A stretch of 64,000 nucleotides of DNA from Paenibacillus lactis (GTDB lineage: Bacteria > Bacillota > Bacilli > Paenibacillales > Paenibacillaceae), in the NCBI RefSeq assembly GCF_017873605.1, contig NZ_JAGGKI010000019.1, positions 39,868 through 103,867 of the forward strand. Reading direction: 5' to 3'. The position numbers were made by a program, and so were the translations under genes. This document shows positions 48,690-57,688 of the stretch, piece by piece (the stretch's first letter is position 1; every line of letters begins with the position of its first letter). Under the pieces are notes generated by a model. It saw nothing but the letters and a program-made list of their open reading frames with translations, was not told where the DNA came from and did no database searches.

Positions 48690-51600
48690 TTAAACCGGCA
48701 TCGCTTCAGAGGAGAAGTTGATCGTCTCCAGCATCGTCAGAAGCTCGCGAACCGTATCAAGCGAGGTCATGCATACTACGCCGTTCTCAACGGCTTCCCG
48801 ACGGATCCGGAATCCGTCACGTTCCGGTGTCTTACCCTTTGTCAGTGTGTTGAAGACGAAGTTCGCTTCGCCCGTCCGGATCATGTCAAGGATATTCGGA
48901 TTGCCTTCGGACAGCTTATTGATGGTCGTCACATCAAGTCCGGCTTCCTTCAGTGCGGCTGCCGTGCCTCCGGTAGCCACAATCTTGTAACCTAGCTTAT
49001 GGAAGCCCTTCAGAAGATCTACCGCTTCGGCTTTGTCCTTGTCTGCAATCGTTGCGATGATCGCGCCGGTGGACGGAATCTTCATTCCGGCTCCGATCAA
49101 GCCTTTGTACAGCGCTTTGGCATACTTCACGTCCCGGCCCATCACCTCGCCGGTCGACTTCATCTCCGGACCGAGCGTAGGTTCAACCCGGCGCAGCTTC
49201 GCGAAGGAGAAGACCGGTACCTTAACGGATACATGCTCGCTCTCCGGCCACATGCCTTCCTCGTAGCCGAGATCCTTCAGCTTGCCGCCCAAGATGGCCT
49301 GAGTTGCAAGGTTGGCCATCGGGATGCCGGTTACCTTGCTCAGGAAAGGCACCGTTCTTGAAGAGCGCGGATTCACTTCGATGACGTACACATCGTTTTT
49401 ATAGATAACGAACTGGATGTTTACCAATCCGCGGGTATTCAATTCTTTCGCGATCTTGATCGTAATTTCCGCAATCTTATCCTTCAGTTCCTGCGTCAAA
49501 TATTGCGGCGGGTAAACCGCGATCGAGTCGCCGGAGTGAACGCCTGCGCGCTCCACATGCTCCATGATTCCCGGAATCAGTACCGTGTCGCCGTCGCAGA
49601 TCGCGTCCACTTCGACTTCCTTGCCGAGCATGTAGCGGTCGATCAGAACCGGATGCTCCGGATTGATCTTCACGGCCTGCTCCATGTAGCTCAGCAGCTC
49701 GCTGTCGGAGTAAACGATCTCCATCGCGCGTCCGCCTAGTACATACGATGGTCGAACAAGAACCGGATATCCAAGGGATTGGGCAGTTCCTACAGCTTCA
49801 TCCACCGACGTTACCGTGCTGCCTTTCGGCTGGGCAATGTTCAGTCTGGACAGCAGCGCCTCGAATTTCTTGCGGTCCTCGGCCTCATCGATGCTCTCGA
49901 GGCTTGTGCCGAGAATTTTGACGCCGGCTTTCGCGAGCGGAGCAGCCAGGTTAATCGCCGTTTGTCCGCCGAACTGCACGATAACGCCGACCGGCTTCTC
50001 CTGCTCGATGACATTCATGACATCCTCGAAGAAGAGCGGCTCGAAGTAGAGACGGTCGGACGTGTTGAAGTCCGTGGATACCGTTTCCGGGTTGTTGTTG
50101 ATAATGACGGCTTCGTAACCGGCCTTTTGGATCGCCCATACGGCGTGCACCGTGGAGTAGTCAAACTCGATGCCTTGACCGATACGGATCGGGCCGGAGC
50201 CCAGAACGACTACCTTCTCTTTGGAGGATTCGATCACTTCGTTCTCCGTCTCGTACGTCGAGTAATAGTAAGGTGTCGATGCTTCGAACTCGGCTGCGCA
50301 GGTGTCAACCATCTTGTATACCGGACGCAGTCCGTGCTCACGGCGCAGGAAGCGGATCGATTCCTCGGTCGTATGCGTGCTCGCCTTGCCTTCGGCGCGA
50401 AGCTCTGCAATCGCGCGGTCCGTGAAGCCGAGACGCTTCGCTTCAAACAAGGTTTCGTAGGTCAGCGCAGCCTCCTGGCGGATATGGTCTTCGTATTTGA
50501 TCAAGCGCTCGATTTTGTCCAGGAACCACCAGTCGACATGGGTCAGATCCTGAATTTCCTGCAGCCCGTAGCCGCGGCGGAACGCTTCCGCGATCAGGAA
50601 TATACGTTCATCATCGGCCTTGACGAGGCGCTGCTTCAGGACATCCTCGCTCAGCTCGTCCGCACCCTTCAGGTAGAGGCGGTGAACGCCGATCTCAAGC
50701 GAGCGGACCGCTTTATGAATCGACTCCTCGAAGGTACGGCCGATCGCCATGACCTCACCCGTTGCTTTCATCTGCGTTCCAAGCTTCCGGTTCGCTTGCG
50801 TGAATTTATCGAAAGGCCAGCGCGGAATTTTGCTGACGATGTAGTCAAGCGTCGGCTCGAAGCAGGCATAGGTTTGTCCTGTTACCGGATTGACGATCTC
50901 ATCCAGCGTATAACCCATGGCAATTTTGGCCGCCATCTTCGCGATCGGATAGCCCGTCGCTTTCGAAGCCAGCGCCGAGGAGCGGCTGACCCGCGGGTTA
51001 ACCTCGATGACATAGTATTGGTAGCTGTTCGGGTCAAGCGCGAACTGTACGTTACATCCGCCTTCAATGTTCAAGGCGCGGATGATTTTAAGCGAAGCGG
51101 ATCTGAGCATTTGATACTCGCGGTCTGACAATGTCTGGCTCGGCGCAACTACGATGCTGTCTCCCGTATGAACGCCGACCGGGTCGAAGTTCTCCATGTT
51201 GCAGACGACGATGCAGTTATCGTTCGCATCGCGCATAACCTCATACTCCACTTCCTTCATGCCGGCGATGCTCTTCTCGATCAGGCACTGGCTGATCGGG
51301 CTGTAGCGAAGACCGGAGCTCACCGTTTCCCGCAGCTCCTCCTCATTCGCGCAGATCCCGCCGCCCGTGCCGCCCAGCGTATAAGCCGGACGTACGATGA
51401 CCGGGTATCCGATCTCGTCGGCAAATGCCAGCGCTTCTTCAAGCGTCGTGACGATCGTGCTTTCCGGCACCGGCTGCTCCAGCTCGCGCATCAGCTCGCG
51501 GAACAGGTCGCGGTCCTCCGCTTTCTCGATCGATTCCAGCTGCGTTCCAAGCAGCTTCACGTTCTCCTGTTCCAAAATACCGGCGCGTGCAAGCTCCACT

Positions 51601-51896
51601 GCCATGTTAAGGCCGGTCTGGCCGCCCAGCGTTGGCAGCAGGCCGTCCGGACGCTCCTGGCGGATGATTTGGGTTACAAAATCCAGCGTGATCGGCTCGA
51701 TGTATACTTTATCCGCCATGTTGGTATCCGTCATGATCGTGGCCGGGTTGCTGTTAATCAGCACAACCTCGATGCCCTCTTCCTTTAACGCCTGGCAAGC
51801 TTGTGTGCCGGCATAGTCGAATTCTGCGGCCTGACCGATTACGATCGGACCGGAGCCGATGACGAGTATTTTTTTCAAGGATTCATTTTTTGGCAT
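48690..51896 (-). CDS. carB: Carbamoyl-phosphate synthase large subunit
   Basis: The 1068-residue protein has two homologous ATP-grasp halves, each with a biotin carboxylase-like fold (first IGSGPIVIGQAAEFDY near residue 11, second LGSGPIRIGQGIEFDY near residue 555), an oligomerisation region between them and a C-terminal MGS-type allosteric domain (LLKGFHKLGYKIVATGGTAAALKEAG). It makes carbamoyl phosphate from bicarbonate, ammonia and two ATP for pyrimidine (and arginine) synthesis. It starts one base after the carA stop, ATG 51896. Confidence 0.98.
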   Translation of the reverse strand: MPKNESLKKILVIGSGPIVIGQAAEFDYAGTQACQALKEEGIEVVLINSNPATIMTDTNMADKVYIEPITLDFVTQIIRQERPDGLLPTLGGQTGLNMAVELARAGILEQENVKLLGTQLESIEKAEDRDLFRELMRELEQPVPESTIVTTLEEALAFADEIGYPVIVRPAYTLGGTGGGICANEEELRETVSSGLRYSPISQCLIEKSIAGMKEVEYEVMRDANDNCIVVCNMENFDPVGVHTGDSIVVAPSQTLSDREYQMLRSASLKIIRALNIEGGCNVQFALDPNSYQYYVIEVNPRVSRSSALASKATGYPIAKMAAKIAMGYTLDEIVNPVTGQTYACFEPTLDYIVSKIPRWPFDKFTQANRKLGTQMKATGEVMAIGRTFEESIHKAVRSLEIGVHRLYLKGADELSEDVLKQRLVKADDERIFLIAEAFRRGYGLQEIQDLTHVDWWFLDKIERLIKYEDHIRQEAALTYETLFEAKRLGFTDRAIAELRAEGKASTHTTEESIRFLRREHGLRPVYKMVDTCAAEFEASTPYYYSTYETENEVIESSKEKVVVLGSGPIRIGQGIEFDYSTVHAVWAIQKAGYEAVIINNNPETVSTDFNTSDRLYFEPLFFEDVMNVIEQEKPVGVIVQFGGQTAINLAAPLAKAGVKILGTSLESIDEAEDRKKFEALLSRLNIAQPKGSTVTSVDEAVGTAQSLGYPVLVRPSYVLGGRAMEIVYSDSELLSYMEQAVKINPEHPVLIDRYMLGKEVEVDAICDGDTVLIPGIMEHVERAGVHSGDSIAVYPPQYLTQELKDKIAEITIKIAKELNTRGLVNIQFVIYKNDVYVIEVNPRSSRTVPFLSKVTGIPMANLATQAILGGKLKDLGYEEGMWPESEHVSVKVPVFSFAKLRRVEPTLGPEMKSTGEVMGRDVKYAKALYKGLIGAGMKIPSTGAIIATIADKDKAEAVDLLKGFHKLGYKIVATGGTAAALKEAGLDVTTINKLSEGNPNILDMIRTGEANFVFNTLTKGKTPERDGFRIRREAVENGVVCMTSLDTVRELLTMLETINFSSEAMPV

Positions 51897-51897
51897 A

Positions 51898-53034
51898 TTA
51901 GCGAGCTCCTTTCACGGCTGCGGCCAGAACCGCCTGGCGCGGTTTCCGGACTTCGTTCTGCTTGTGCTCTCGAATCATCTCAAGAAACTGATCGAATAAG
52001 TAGCTGCTGTCGTGCGGTCCAGGTGCAGCTTCCGGGTGATATTGTACGGAGAAAGCCGGGAATTTCTTATGCTTCAAGCCTTCAATCGTCTTGTCGTTAT
52101 TGTTGATGTGAGTCACTTCGAGCTCCGTGCTCTTGACGGATTCTTCATTCACCGTGTAGCCATGGTTCTGCGATGTGATGTAGCAGCGGCCGCTGGCGAG
52201 ATCTTTTACCGGGTGGTTGCCGCCGCGATGCCCGAACTTCAGCTTCTCGGTATCGGCGCCGGCTGCCAGCGCGAACAGCTGATGACCCAGGCAGATGCCG
52301 AAGATCGGATATTCGCCGAGCAGCTCCTTCACCATGTTCACGGCATAAGGAACGTCTTTCGGGTCCCCAGGACCGTTGGACAGCTGAATTCCGTCCGGGT
52401 GCAGTCTGCGGATCTCCTCGGCGGTCGTGTCATGAGGGACCACGATCACATCGCAGCCGCGGGAGGTCAGCTCGCGCAGGATCCCGCTTTTTGCCCCAAA
52501 GTCGACCAGGACGATCCGCTCCTTGGAGCCCGGGCTCGAGAACATTTGCGGCGTGGATGTTCTGGCTACCTGATTCCGCAGTTCATCGATCGTGGTGAGT
52601 CCGAGCATTTCCTTCAGCTCTTCCACCGATTTGCTGGACGTGGTCAGAATCCCTTTCATCGTACCGTGGTGGCGGATAATCCGGGTCAGCATCCGGGTGT
52701 CGATATCGCTGATCCCTGGGATGCCGTATTCCTTCAGCAGATTATCGACGCTGTACTCTGCACGCCAGTTGCTGGGAACAGGCTCATGTCGGCGAACGAC
52801 GAATCCGTGCACGAACGGCCGAATGGATTCAAAGTCATCCCGCGTTATGCCGTAGTTTCCGATCAGTGGGTACGTCATCGTAACGATCTGTCCGCAGTAC
52901 GAAGGATCGCTCAGCACCTCCTGATATCCTGTAATTCCTGTATTGAATACGACCTCTCCGGTCATCTCAGCATCCGCGCCGAAGGACTTCCCGACGAACA
53001 GCGTTCCATCCTCCAGTAACAATCTTGCCTGCAT
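51898..53034 (-). CDS. carA: Carbamoyl-phosphate synthase small subunit (glutaminase)
   Basis: The 378-residue protein has the N-terminal CarA domain (ARLLLEDGTLFVGKSFGAD, VVFNTGITGYQEVLSDPSY) and a class I glutamine amidotransferase with nucleophile FGICLGHQLFALAAG and the His/Glu pair in SVQYHPEAAPGP. It supplies ammonia to CarB through the inter-subunit tunnel. ATG 53034 follows AGGAG. Six codons upstream of it do not belong. It lies between pyrC and carB in the operon. Confidence 0.97.
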   Translation of the reverse strand: MQARLLLEDGTLFVGKSFGADAEMTGEVVFNTGITGYQEVLSDPSYCGQIVTMTYPLIGNYGITRDDFESIRPFVHGFVVRRHEPVPSNWRAEYSVDNLLKEYGIPGISDIDTRMLTRIIRHHGTMKGILTTSSKSVEELKEMLGLTTIDELRNQVARTSTPQMFSSPGSKERIVLVDFGAKSGILRELTSRGCDVIVVPHDTTAEEIRRLHPDGIQLSNGPGDPKDVPYAVNMVKELLGEYPIFGICLGHQLFALAAGADTEKLKFGHRGGNHPVKDLASGRCYITSQNHGYTVNEESVKSTELEVTHINNNDKTIEGLKHKKFPAFSVQYHPEAAPGPHDSSYLFDQFLEMIREHKQNEVRKPRQAVLAAAVKGAR

Positions 53035-53093
53035 CCCGATCACTCCTGTCATCTATGTGTAATATATTTTATAGGTCAATTGCCTAAGTGTTA

Positions 53094-54392
53094 CTAAAAC
53101 CCGCCTTGTTCGGACCACTTCACTTCGCCGTCGACCCAAGTCATAACCGGCCAGCCCTTCAGCTTCCATCCGGTAAACGGGGTGTTGCGGCCTTTCGTCG
53201 CAAACGTTTCAGGGTTCACTTCCTTCTCCGCATTCAGATCAATCATGGTCAGGTCCGCAGCGGCGCCGGCTTTCAGCACGCCGCTGTCCAGTCCGAACAC
53301 GCGAGCCGGGTCGCTGGTCATCCGGCGTACCAGGAGCGACAGATCCCATTTCCCCGTGGCGACGAACTTCGTGTAGAGCAGCGGGAAGGCTGTTTCGAAT
53401 CCGACGATGCCGAACGGTGCCAACTCCATCCCCTTCGCTTTCTCCTCGGCGCTGTGCGGCGCATGATCGGTTACGATCATGTCCAGCGTTCCATCCAGAA
53501 GCCCTTCGATGCAAGCCTCTACATCGCGCGGCGAGCGCAGCGGGGGATTCATTTTCCAGTTCGCGTCAAGGCCCGGAATATCTTCATCCGACAGCACCAG
53601 ATGGTGCGGGCAGACCTCGGCCGTTACCGAAATGCCGATCGCTTTCGCCTGGCGGATCAATCTGACCGATTGCTCCGTGCTCACGTGGCACACATGGTAG
53701 TGCACGCCCGTAGCTTCCGTCAGCAAAATGTCGCGCCCGACGTGAATCGCCTCCGATTCGTTCGGGATTCCCTTCAACCCGTGGCGCTCAGCGAACTCCC
53801 CTTCGGTTACGCAAGCGCCTTTCACCAGCGAGTCATCCTCGCAGTGGGCGATGACCGGCATGCCGAGCGCCTTGGCCTTTCTCATCGCATCCTTCATCAT
53901 TTGCGCATTCTGAACGCCGACGCCGTCATCCGTAAATCCGATGGCCCCGGCTTCCTTCAAGGCTTCGAAATCCGTCAGCTCGCGTCCAAGCTCGTTCTTC
54001 GTGATGGCCGCGTATGGCAGCACCTTCGCCAGATTCGCTTCGCGCGCTTTATCGAGGATCAGCTTCACCGTCTCCGGCGTATCGGTTACCGGTCTTGTAT
54101 TCGGCATGCAGGCGATCGTCGTGAATCCGCCCTTAACCGCCGAGCGGCTGCCGGTTTCGATCGTTTCCTTATGCTCATAGCCCGGCTCTCTTAAGTGCAC
54201 ATGCATATCGATGAATCCCGGCGTGACCAGCTTGCCCTCCGCATCGATGATTTGTGCGCGGGAATCTTGCGGCAGATCCGCCAGTTCACTGACCACCGCT
54301 TCAATCAACCCGCCTGCAATTACGATATGTTTAAGTTCCAGCTGCCCCTGCTCATTGATCACATTTGCATTTTTAATGACTTGCATCTGCAT
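53094..54392 (-). CDS. pyrC: Dihydroorotase (class I)
   Basis: The 432-residue amidohydrolase cyclises carbamoyl-aspartate. Metal ligands are in GFIDMHVHLREPGYE (H-x-H). The second shell is in CEDDSLV and YHVCHVSTEQSV, and the catalytic Asp in MIVTDHAPHSAEEK. The C-terminal composite domain includes NTPFTGWKLKGWPVMTWVDG. It starts at ATG 54392 behind GGAGGGG, after a 123-base AT-rich gap that follows pyrB. Confidence 0.97.
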   Translation of the reverse strand: MQMQVIKNANVINEQGQLELKHIVIAGGLIEAVVSELADLPQDSRAQIIDAEGKLVTPGFIDMHVHLREPGYEHKETIETGSRSAVKGGFTTIACMPNTRPVTDTPETVKLILDKAREANLAKVLPYAAITKNELGRELTDFEALKEAGAIGFTDDGVGVQNAQMMKDAMRKAKALGMPVIAHCEDDSLVKGACVTEGEFAERHGLKGIPNESEAIHVGRDILLTEATGVHYHVCHVSTEQSVRLIRQAKAIGISVTAEVCPHHLVLSDEDIPGLDANWKMNPPLRSPRDVEACIEGLLDGTLDMIVTDHAPHSAEEKAKGMELAPFGIVGFETAFPLLYTKFVATGKWDLSLLVRRMTSDPARVFGLDSGVLKAGAAADLTMIDLNAEKEVNPETFATKGRNTPFTGWKLKGWPVMTWVDGEVKWSEQGGF

Positions 54393-54515
54393 CTTAAGAT
54401 TCCCCTCCGAAAGCGAAGCTTCGATTCGCTTCTTTGTATATTGTATAATAAAAATTCATATTTGTGTATATTTATTAATCCCGATTTCATTTCTTACCGT
54501 TTTATGCCGCTTCAA

Positions 54516-55430
54516 TTACCCTTTCATCGCCCGTTCCATAACCGCCATCCGGATCGGAACCCCGTTGGACATCTGCTTGAAAATCATCGATCTCGGGCTT
54601 TCCACCACCGCATCGTCGATCTCCACATTCCGGTTGACCGGTGCCGGGTGCATGATAATGGTGTGGCCGGCCAGCTGCGCGGCCCGCTCTTCCGTCAGCC
54701 CGTATTGCTCCCGGTATTCGCTGCTCGACTTGAACAGCCCTTCATTGTGGCGCTCCAGCTGAACCCGCAGCATCATGACCACGTCGGCCTTCAGCGCCGT
54801 TTCCATCGAAACGTAAGGCGCATATTGCGCAAGCTCCGGAGCCTGCATCGACTCGGGTGCGCAGAACTGTACGCTCGCGCCGAATTTTTGCAGGGCCCAT
54901 AGGTCGGAGCGGGCCACCCGGCTGTGCTTGATGTCGCCGATGATCGATACGGTCAGCCCTCTCAGCTCGCCGAAGCACTTTCGCATCGTATACAGATCCA
55001 GCAGAGCCTGCGTCGGATGCTCATTGTTTCCGTCGCCGGCATTGACGAGCGGGATCGATACCCGCTCGGCCAGCTCCTGCAGAACGCCTGCAGGCTTCAG
55101 CCGGATCACCCCCGCGTCGACGCCCATCGACTCCAGCGTGCGTACCGTATCGTAGATGGATTCTCCCTTCTCGACGCTCGAAGCGGCCGCCGCGAAGTTC
55201 ATCACCTCGGCCCCAAGACGCTTCTCGGCCATTTCGAAGGAAAATCTCGTTCTCGTGCTGTTTTCGAAGAACATGTTCACTGCAAATTTCGATTGGAGAA
55301 CCGGAATCACTTTGTCCGTTTGCGCTTCCCAGTAAGCTGCACGGTCCAGGATCGATGCGATCTCATCCCGGCTGATATCCTTTAATCCCAGCAGGCTGCG
55401 TTCTTTCAAAGAAATGGCCGTTGTCGTCAT
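54516..55430 (-). CDS. pyrB: Aspartate carbamoyltransferase catalytic subunit
   Basis: The 304-residue enzyme joins carbamoyl phosphate and aspartate. The carbamoyl phosphate loop is FFENSTRTRFSFE, further motifs are NAGDGNNEHPTQALLDLYTM (HPTQ) and MHPAPVNRNVEID, and SIGDIKHSRVARSD appears in the aspartate domain. No regulatory subunit gene is present, as usual for Bacillota, where control is by PyrR attenuation. It begins one base after the pyrR stop. Confidence 0.97.
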   Translation of the reverse strand: MTTTAISLKERSLLGLKDISRDEIASILDRAAYWEAQTDKVIPVLQSKFAVNMFFENSTRTRFSFEMAEKRLGAEVMNFAAAASSVEKGESIYDTVRTLESMGVDAGVIRLKPAGVLQELAERVSIPLVNAGDGNNEHPTQALLDLYTMRKCFGELRGLTVSIIGDIKHSRVARSDLWALQKFGASVQFCAPESMQAPELAQYAPYVSMETALKADVVMMLRVQLERHNEGLFKSSSEYREQYGLTEERAAQLAGHTIIMHPAPVNRNVEIDDAVVESPRSMIFKQMSNGVPIRMAVMERAMKG

Positions 55431-55431
55431 A

Positions 55432-55992
55432 TTATCGTTCCTCTCTGTGGCTGATGGTCACTTCGTCCTTGCCGTCGATTTCGCTCAGCGACACCGTAAT
55501 TTCCTCCTGCTTGGAGGTCGGAACATTCTTCCCGATATAATCCGGTCTAATCGGCAGCTCGCGATGACCGCGGTCTGCCAGCACCGCCAGCTGGATCATT
55601 CTCGGACGGCCGCAATCCATCAAGGCGTCCATCGCCGCCCGGATCGTCCGTCCGGTGTACAGCACATCGTCAAACAGAATCACTTTCTTGTCGTGAATGT
55701 CCAGATGCGCCAAACTTTGCTTGGCCCCTTCGCCTGCGCCGGCAGCCGCTCCTTTGCTGTCACGGTCATCCCGGTAAGAGGTTACGTCGATCTCCCCCCA
55801 AGGGATCGGGGTGCCTTCAATGTCGTTCATCCGCTCAGCAATTCGCTGGGCCAGGAAAACGCCGCGCGTACGGATACCGACCAGCACGCAATCCTCAATC
55901 CCCTTGTTCTTTTCCAATATTTCATGGGCAATTCTTGTCAGCGCACGGCGGATCGCCGTCTCGTCCATAATGACATGCTGTTCACTGCTCAT
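55432..55992 (-). CDS. pyrR: PyrR bifunctional attenuator and uracil phosphoribosyltransferase
   Basis: The 186-residue protein has the type I phosphoribosyltransferase fold with PRPP motif KVILFDDVLYTGRTIRAAMDAL, and the basic RNA-binding surface of PyrR (VGIRTRGVFLAQRIAERM, RPDYIGKNVPTSKQEE). With UMP bound it binds the pyr leader RNA and favours termination. It also has weak UPRTase activity. ATG 55992 follows AAGGAGG by eight bases. It is the first gene of the operon, directly downstream of the leader it controls. Confidence 0.96.
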   Translation of the reverse strand: MSSEQHVIMDETAIRRALTRIAHEILEKNKGIEDCVLVGIRTRGVFLAQRIAERMNDIEGTPIPWGEIDVTSYRDDRDSKGAAAGAGEGAKQSLAHLDIHDKKVILFDDVLYTGRTIRAAMDALMDCGRPRMIQLAVLADRGHRELPIRPDYIGKNVPTSKQEEITVSLSEIDGKDEVTISHREER

Positions 55993-56066
55993 CCTTGTTT
56001 CCTCCTTATTCACTTCTTGGATTAGCCCTTAACCAGTCTGTTGAAATCAACCAGTTTCATACACAC

Positions 56067-56098
56067 AAAAAAACTCCTTGCCCGCTGGGCAAGGAGTT
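56067..56098 (-). terminator. pyr leader attenuator terminator
   Basis: AACTCCTTGCCC (minus 56098-56087) pairs perfectly with GGGCAAGGAGTT (56083-56072) across a 3-base loop and is followed by TTTTTTTGTG. It lies about 90 bases before the pyrR start and is the regulated terminator of the operon. Confidence 0.92.
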
Positions 56099-56179
56099 GA
56101 TCTCACAGAGATAGGCAGGCAGCAGCAACCGTCCGCAGACAGAGCTATGCCTCCACAAAAATGAACCTCGGTTCACGTT

Positions 56180-56205
56180 ACCTTGCCAGCCTCACGGGAC
56201 TGATT
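56180..56205 (-). promoter_or_regulatory. PyrR-binding anti-antiterminator site
   Basis: The minus strand reads AATCAGTCCCGTGAGGCTGGC followed by AAGGT, close to the PyrR-binding consensus (CAG-(N)-AGAGGCU-GCAAGG). It precedes the attenuator terminator. Binding with UMP should release the terminator. Only one such site is seen, before pyrR. Confidence 0.88.
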
Positions 56206-56229
56206 TAAAGGTGCTATTCGATTGATCTC

Positions 56230-56258
56230 ATTATGACAGACCCCATAAGAGTTGTCAA
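56230..56258 (-). promoter_or_regulatory. SigA-type promoter of the pyr operon
   Basis: On the minus strand TTGACA (56253-56258) and CATAAT (56230-56235) are 17 bases apart. Transcription would start near 56223, some 20 bases before the PyrR site. Confidence 0.85.
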
Positions 56259-56307
56259 CTGCGATCATGTCGAATAAAGTCATGAACCAAACCCAAAATT
56301 TTACCAA

Positions 56308-57561
56308 TCAGAATTCAAACTCGACGTCGCTGAGCCTTCTGCGGATTTCAGAGATGACGCGCCGTTCCTCCTCTTCCCCGTTCGCGATAAAGGTTACGGA
56401 AAACCGTACGAAATGGCCGGCATCATCCCAAGGTACCGTCGAGATCAGCTTTTCGCGGATCAAGTATTGTGAGAAGTCTTCGCCGGATTCAAAGCGGCGT
56501 CCGCCTTTAATGCCTTTAGGGGCTTCAACATATAGGAAGAAGGAGCACTTCGGCTTCTCGGCCGTAAAGCCAAGCTCGTTCAGCATCTCCACCAGCATAT
56601 CGTGACGGCGGGAATACTTCTCTGCGATCTTCTCCGTAATTTGCGGATTGTCCAGGCCGTAAGCGGCAGCCTTCTGAATCGCGATGAACTGGCCGGAGTC
56701 GTTGTTGTCCTTTACATCGCCGAACGCTTTGACGACAAGCGGGTTACCGGCAACAAAGCCGATGCGCCAGCCGGTCATGTTATAGGATTTGGACAAGGAA
56801 TGCAGCTCCACACCGACATCCTTCGCCCCGGGCACCGACAAGAAGCTGAGCGGCTTCAGGCCATCAAAGGTCAGCGCAGCATATGGAGCGTCATGCACCA
56901 CGACAACGCCGTATTTGCGGGCCCACTCAACGACCTCGGCGAAAAATTCGTAGGTTGCGCTTGCCCCCGTCGGATTATTCGGGTAATTCAGATAAAGCAG
57001 CTTCGCCCGGCGTGCGATATCTTCCGGAATGGAGCTGAGGTCCGGCAAGAAATCATTCTCCTTCTTCAGCTCCACATTATATACTTCGCCGCCCAAATAT
57101 TTAGTATGCGTACCGAGCACAGGGTATCCCGGAACGGTCATAATCGTGACGTCGCCGGGATTGATAAAGCATGACGGCAGCATGGCAAGCGCCGGCTTGG
57201 AGCCGATGGAATGGAGCACCTCCGTGGCCGGATTGATCCCTTCCACACCGAATACGTTTTTCAAATAGCGGACAGCGGCTTCCTTGAACTCGGCAATTCC
57301 GTTATCGGCGTAACCGCGGTTTTCCGGCTTAGCCGCTTCTTCGGCCAGCTTCGCTACGATCCCGGCGTCAGCCATCTCGTCCGGTTCGCCGACGCCCATA
57401 TCGATCAGCTCCGTATCGGGATGCTCCAGCTTCGCGGCAGCTTTGGCTCTTTTGATCTTCTCGAATTTATAAATGGCTGTGTCTTTACCGTAGTTAGCAC
57501 CGCCGATTCGATCGGCAAAGTTCTGTTGAATATACGTTTCCTGATATTTATCGATGCTCAT
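56308..57561 (-). CDS. dapL: LL-diaminopimelate aminotransferase
   Basis: The 417-residue class I/II aminotransferase has the DapL-type sequence: YKFEKIKRAKAAAKLEHPDTELIDMGVGEPDE at the start, GIAEFKEAAVRYL, LNYPNNPTGA, VVHDAPYAAL with the PLP-binding Asp/Tyr, and HSLSKSYNMTGWRIGFVAGN with the Schiff-base Lys at about 258. DapL converts tetrahydrodipicolinate directly to LL-DAP, bypassing the acylated intermediates of lysine and peptidoglycan synthesis. It is monocistronic and lies upstream of the pyr promoter in the same direction. Confidence 0.92.
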   Translation of the reverse strand: MSIDKYQETYIQQNFADRIGGANYGKDTAIYKFEKIKRAKAAAKLEHPDTELIDMGVGEPDEMADAGIVAKLAEEAAKPENRGYADNGIAEFKEAAVRYLKNVFGVEGINPATEVLHSIGSKPALAMLPSCFINPGDVTIMTVPGYPVLGTHTKYLGGEVYNVELKKENDFLPDLSSIPEDIARRAKLLYLNYPNNPTGASATYEFFAEVVEWARKYGVVVVHDAPYAALTFDGLKPLSFLSVPGAKDVGVELHSLSKSYNMTGWRIGFVAGNPLVVKAFGDVKDNNDSGQFIAIQKAAAYGLDNPQITEKIAEKYSRRHDMLVEMLNELGFTAEKPKCSFFLYVEAPKGIKGGRRFESGEDFSQYLIREKLISTVPWDDAGHFVRFSVTFIANGEEEERRVISEIRRRLSDVEFEF

Positions 57562-57688
57562 CGTTTGTACTCATCTCCTGCTTATACAATCCAATTTTTA
57601 ATTTAAATATGCCGTAAATGGACTGCTGGAGCCATGTATTTTGTATCAGATGATTTGTACTTTTTCTAATTGGGAAAATGCGTCAGCA

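Noticed and set aside
49779..51128. 449-codon plus-strand frame opposite carB
   Set aside because: Antisense shadow of an unmistakable carB, with composition typical of reversed codons.
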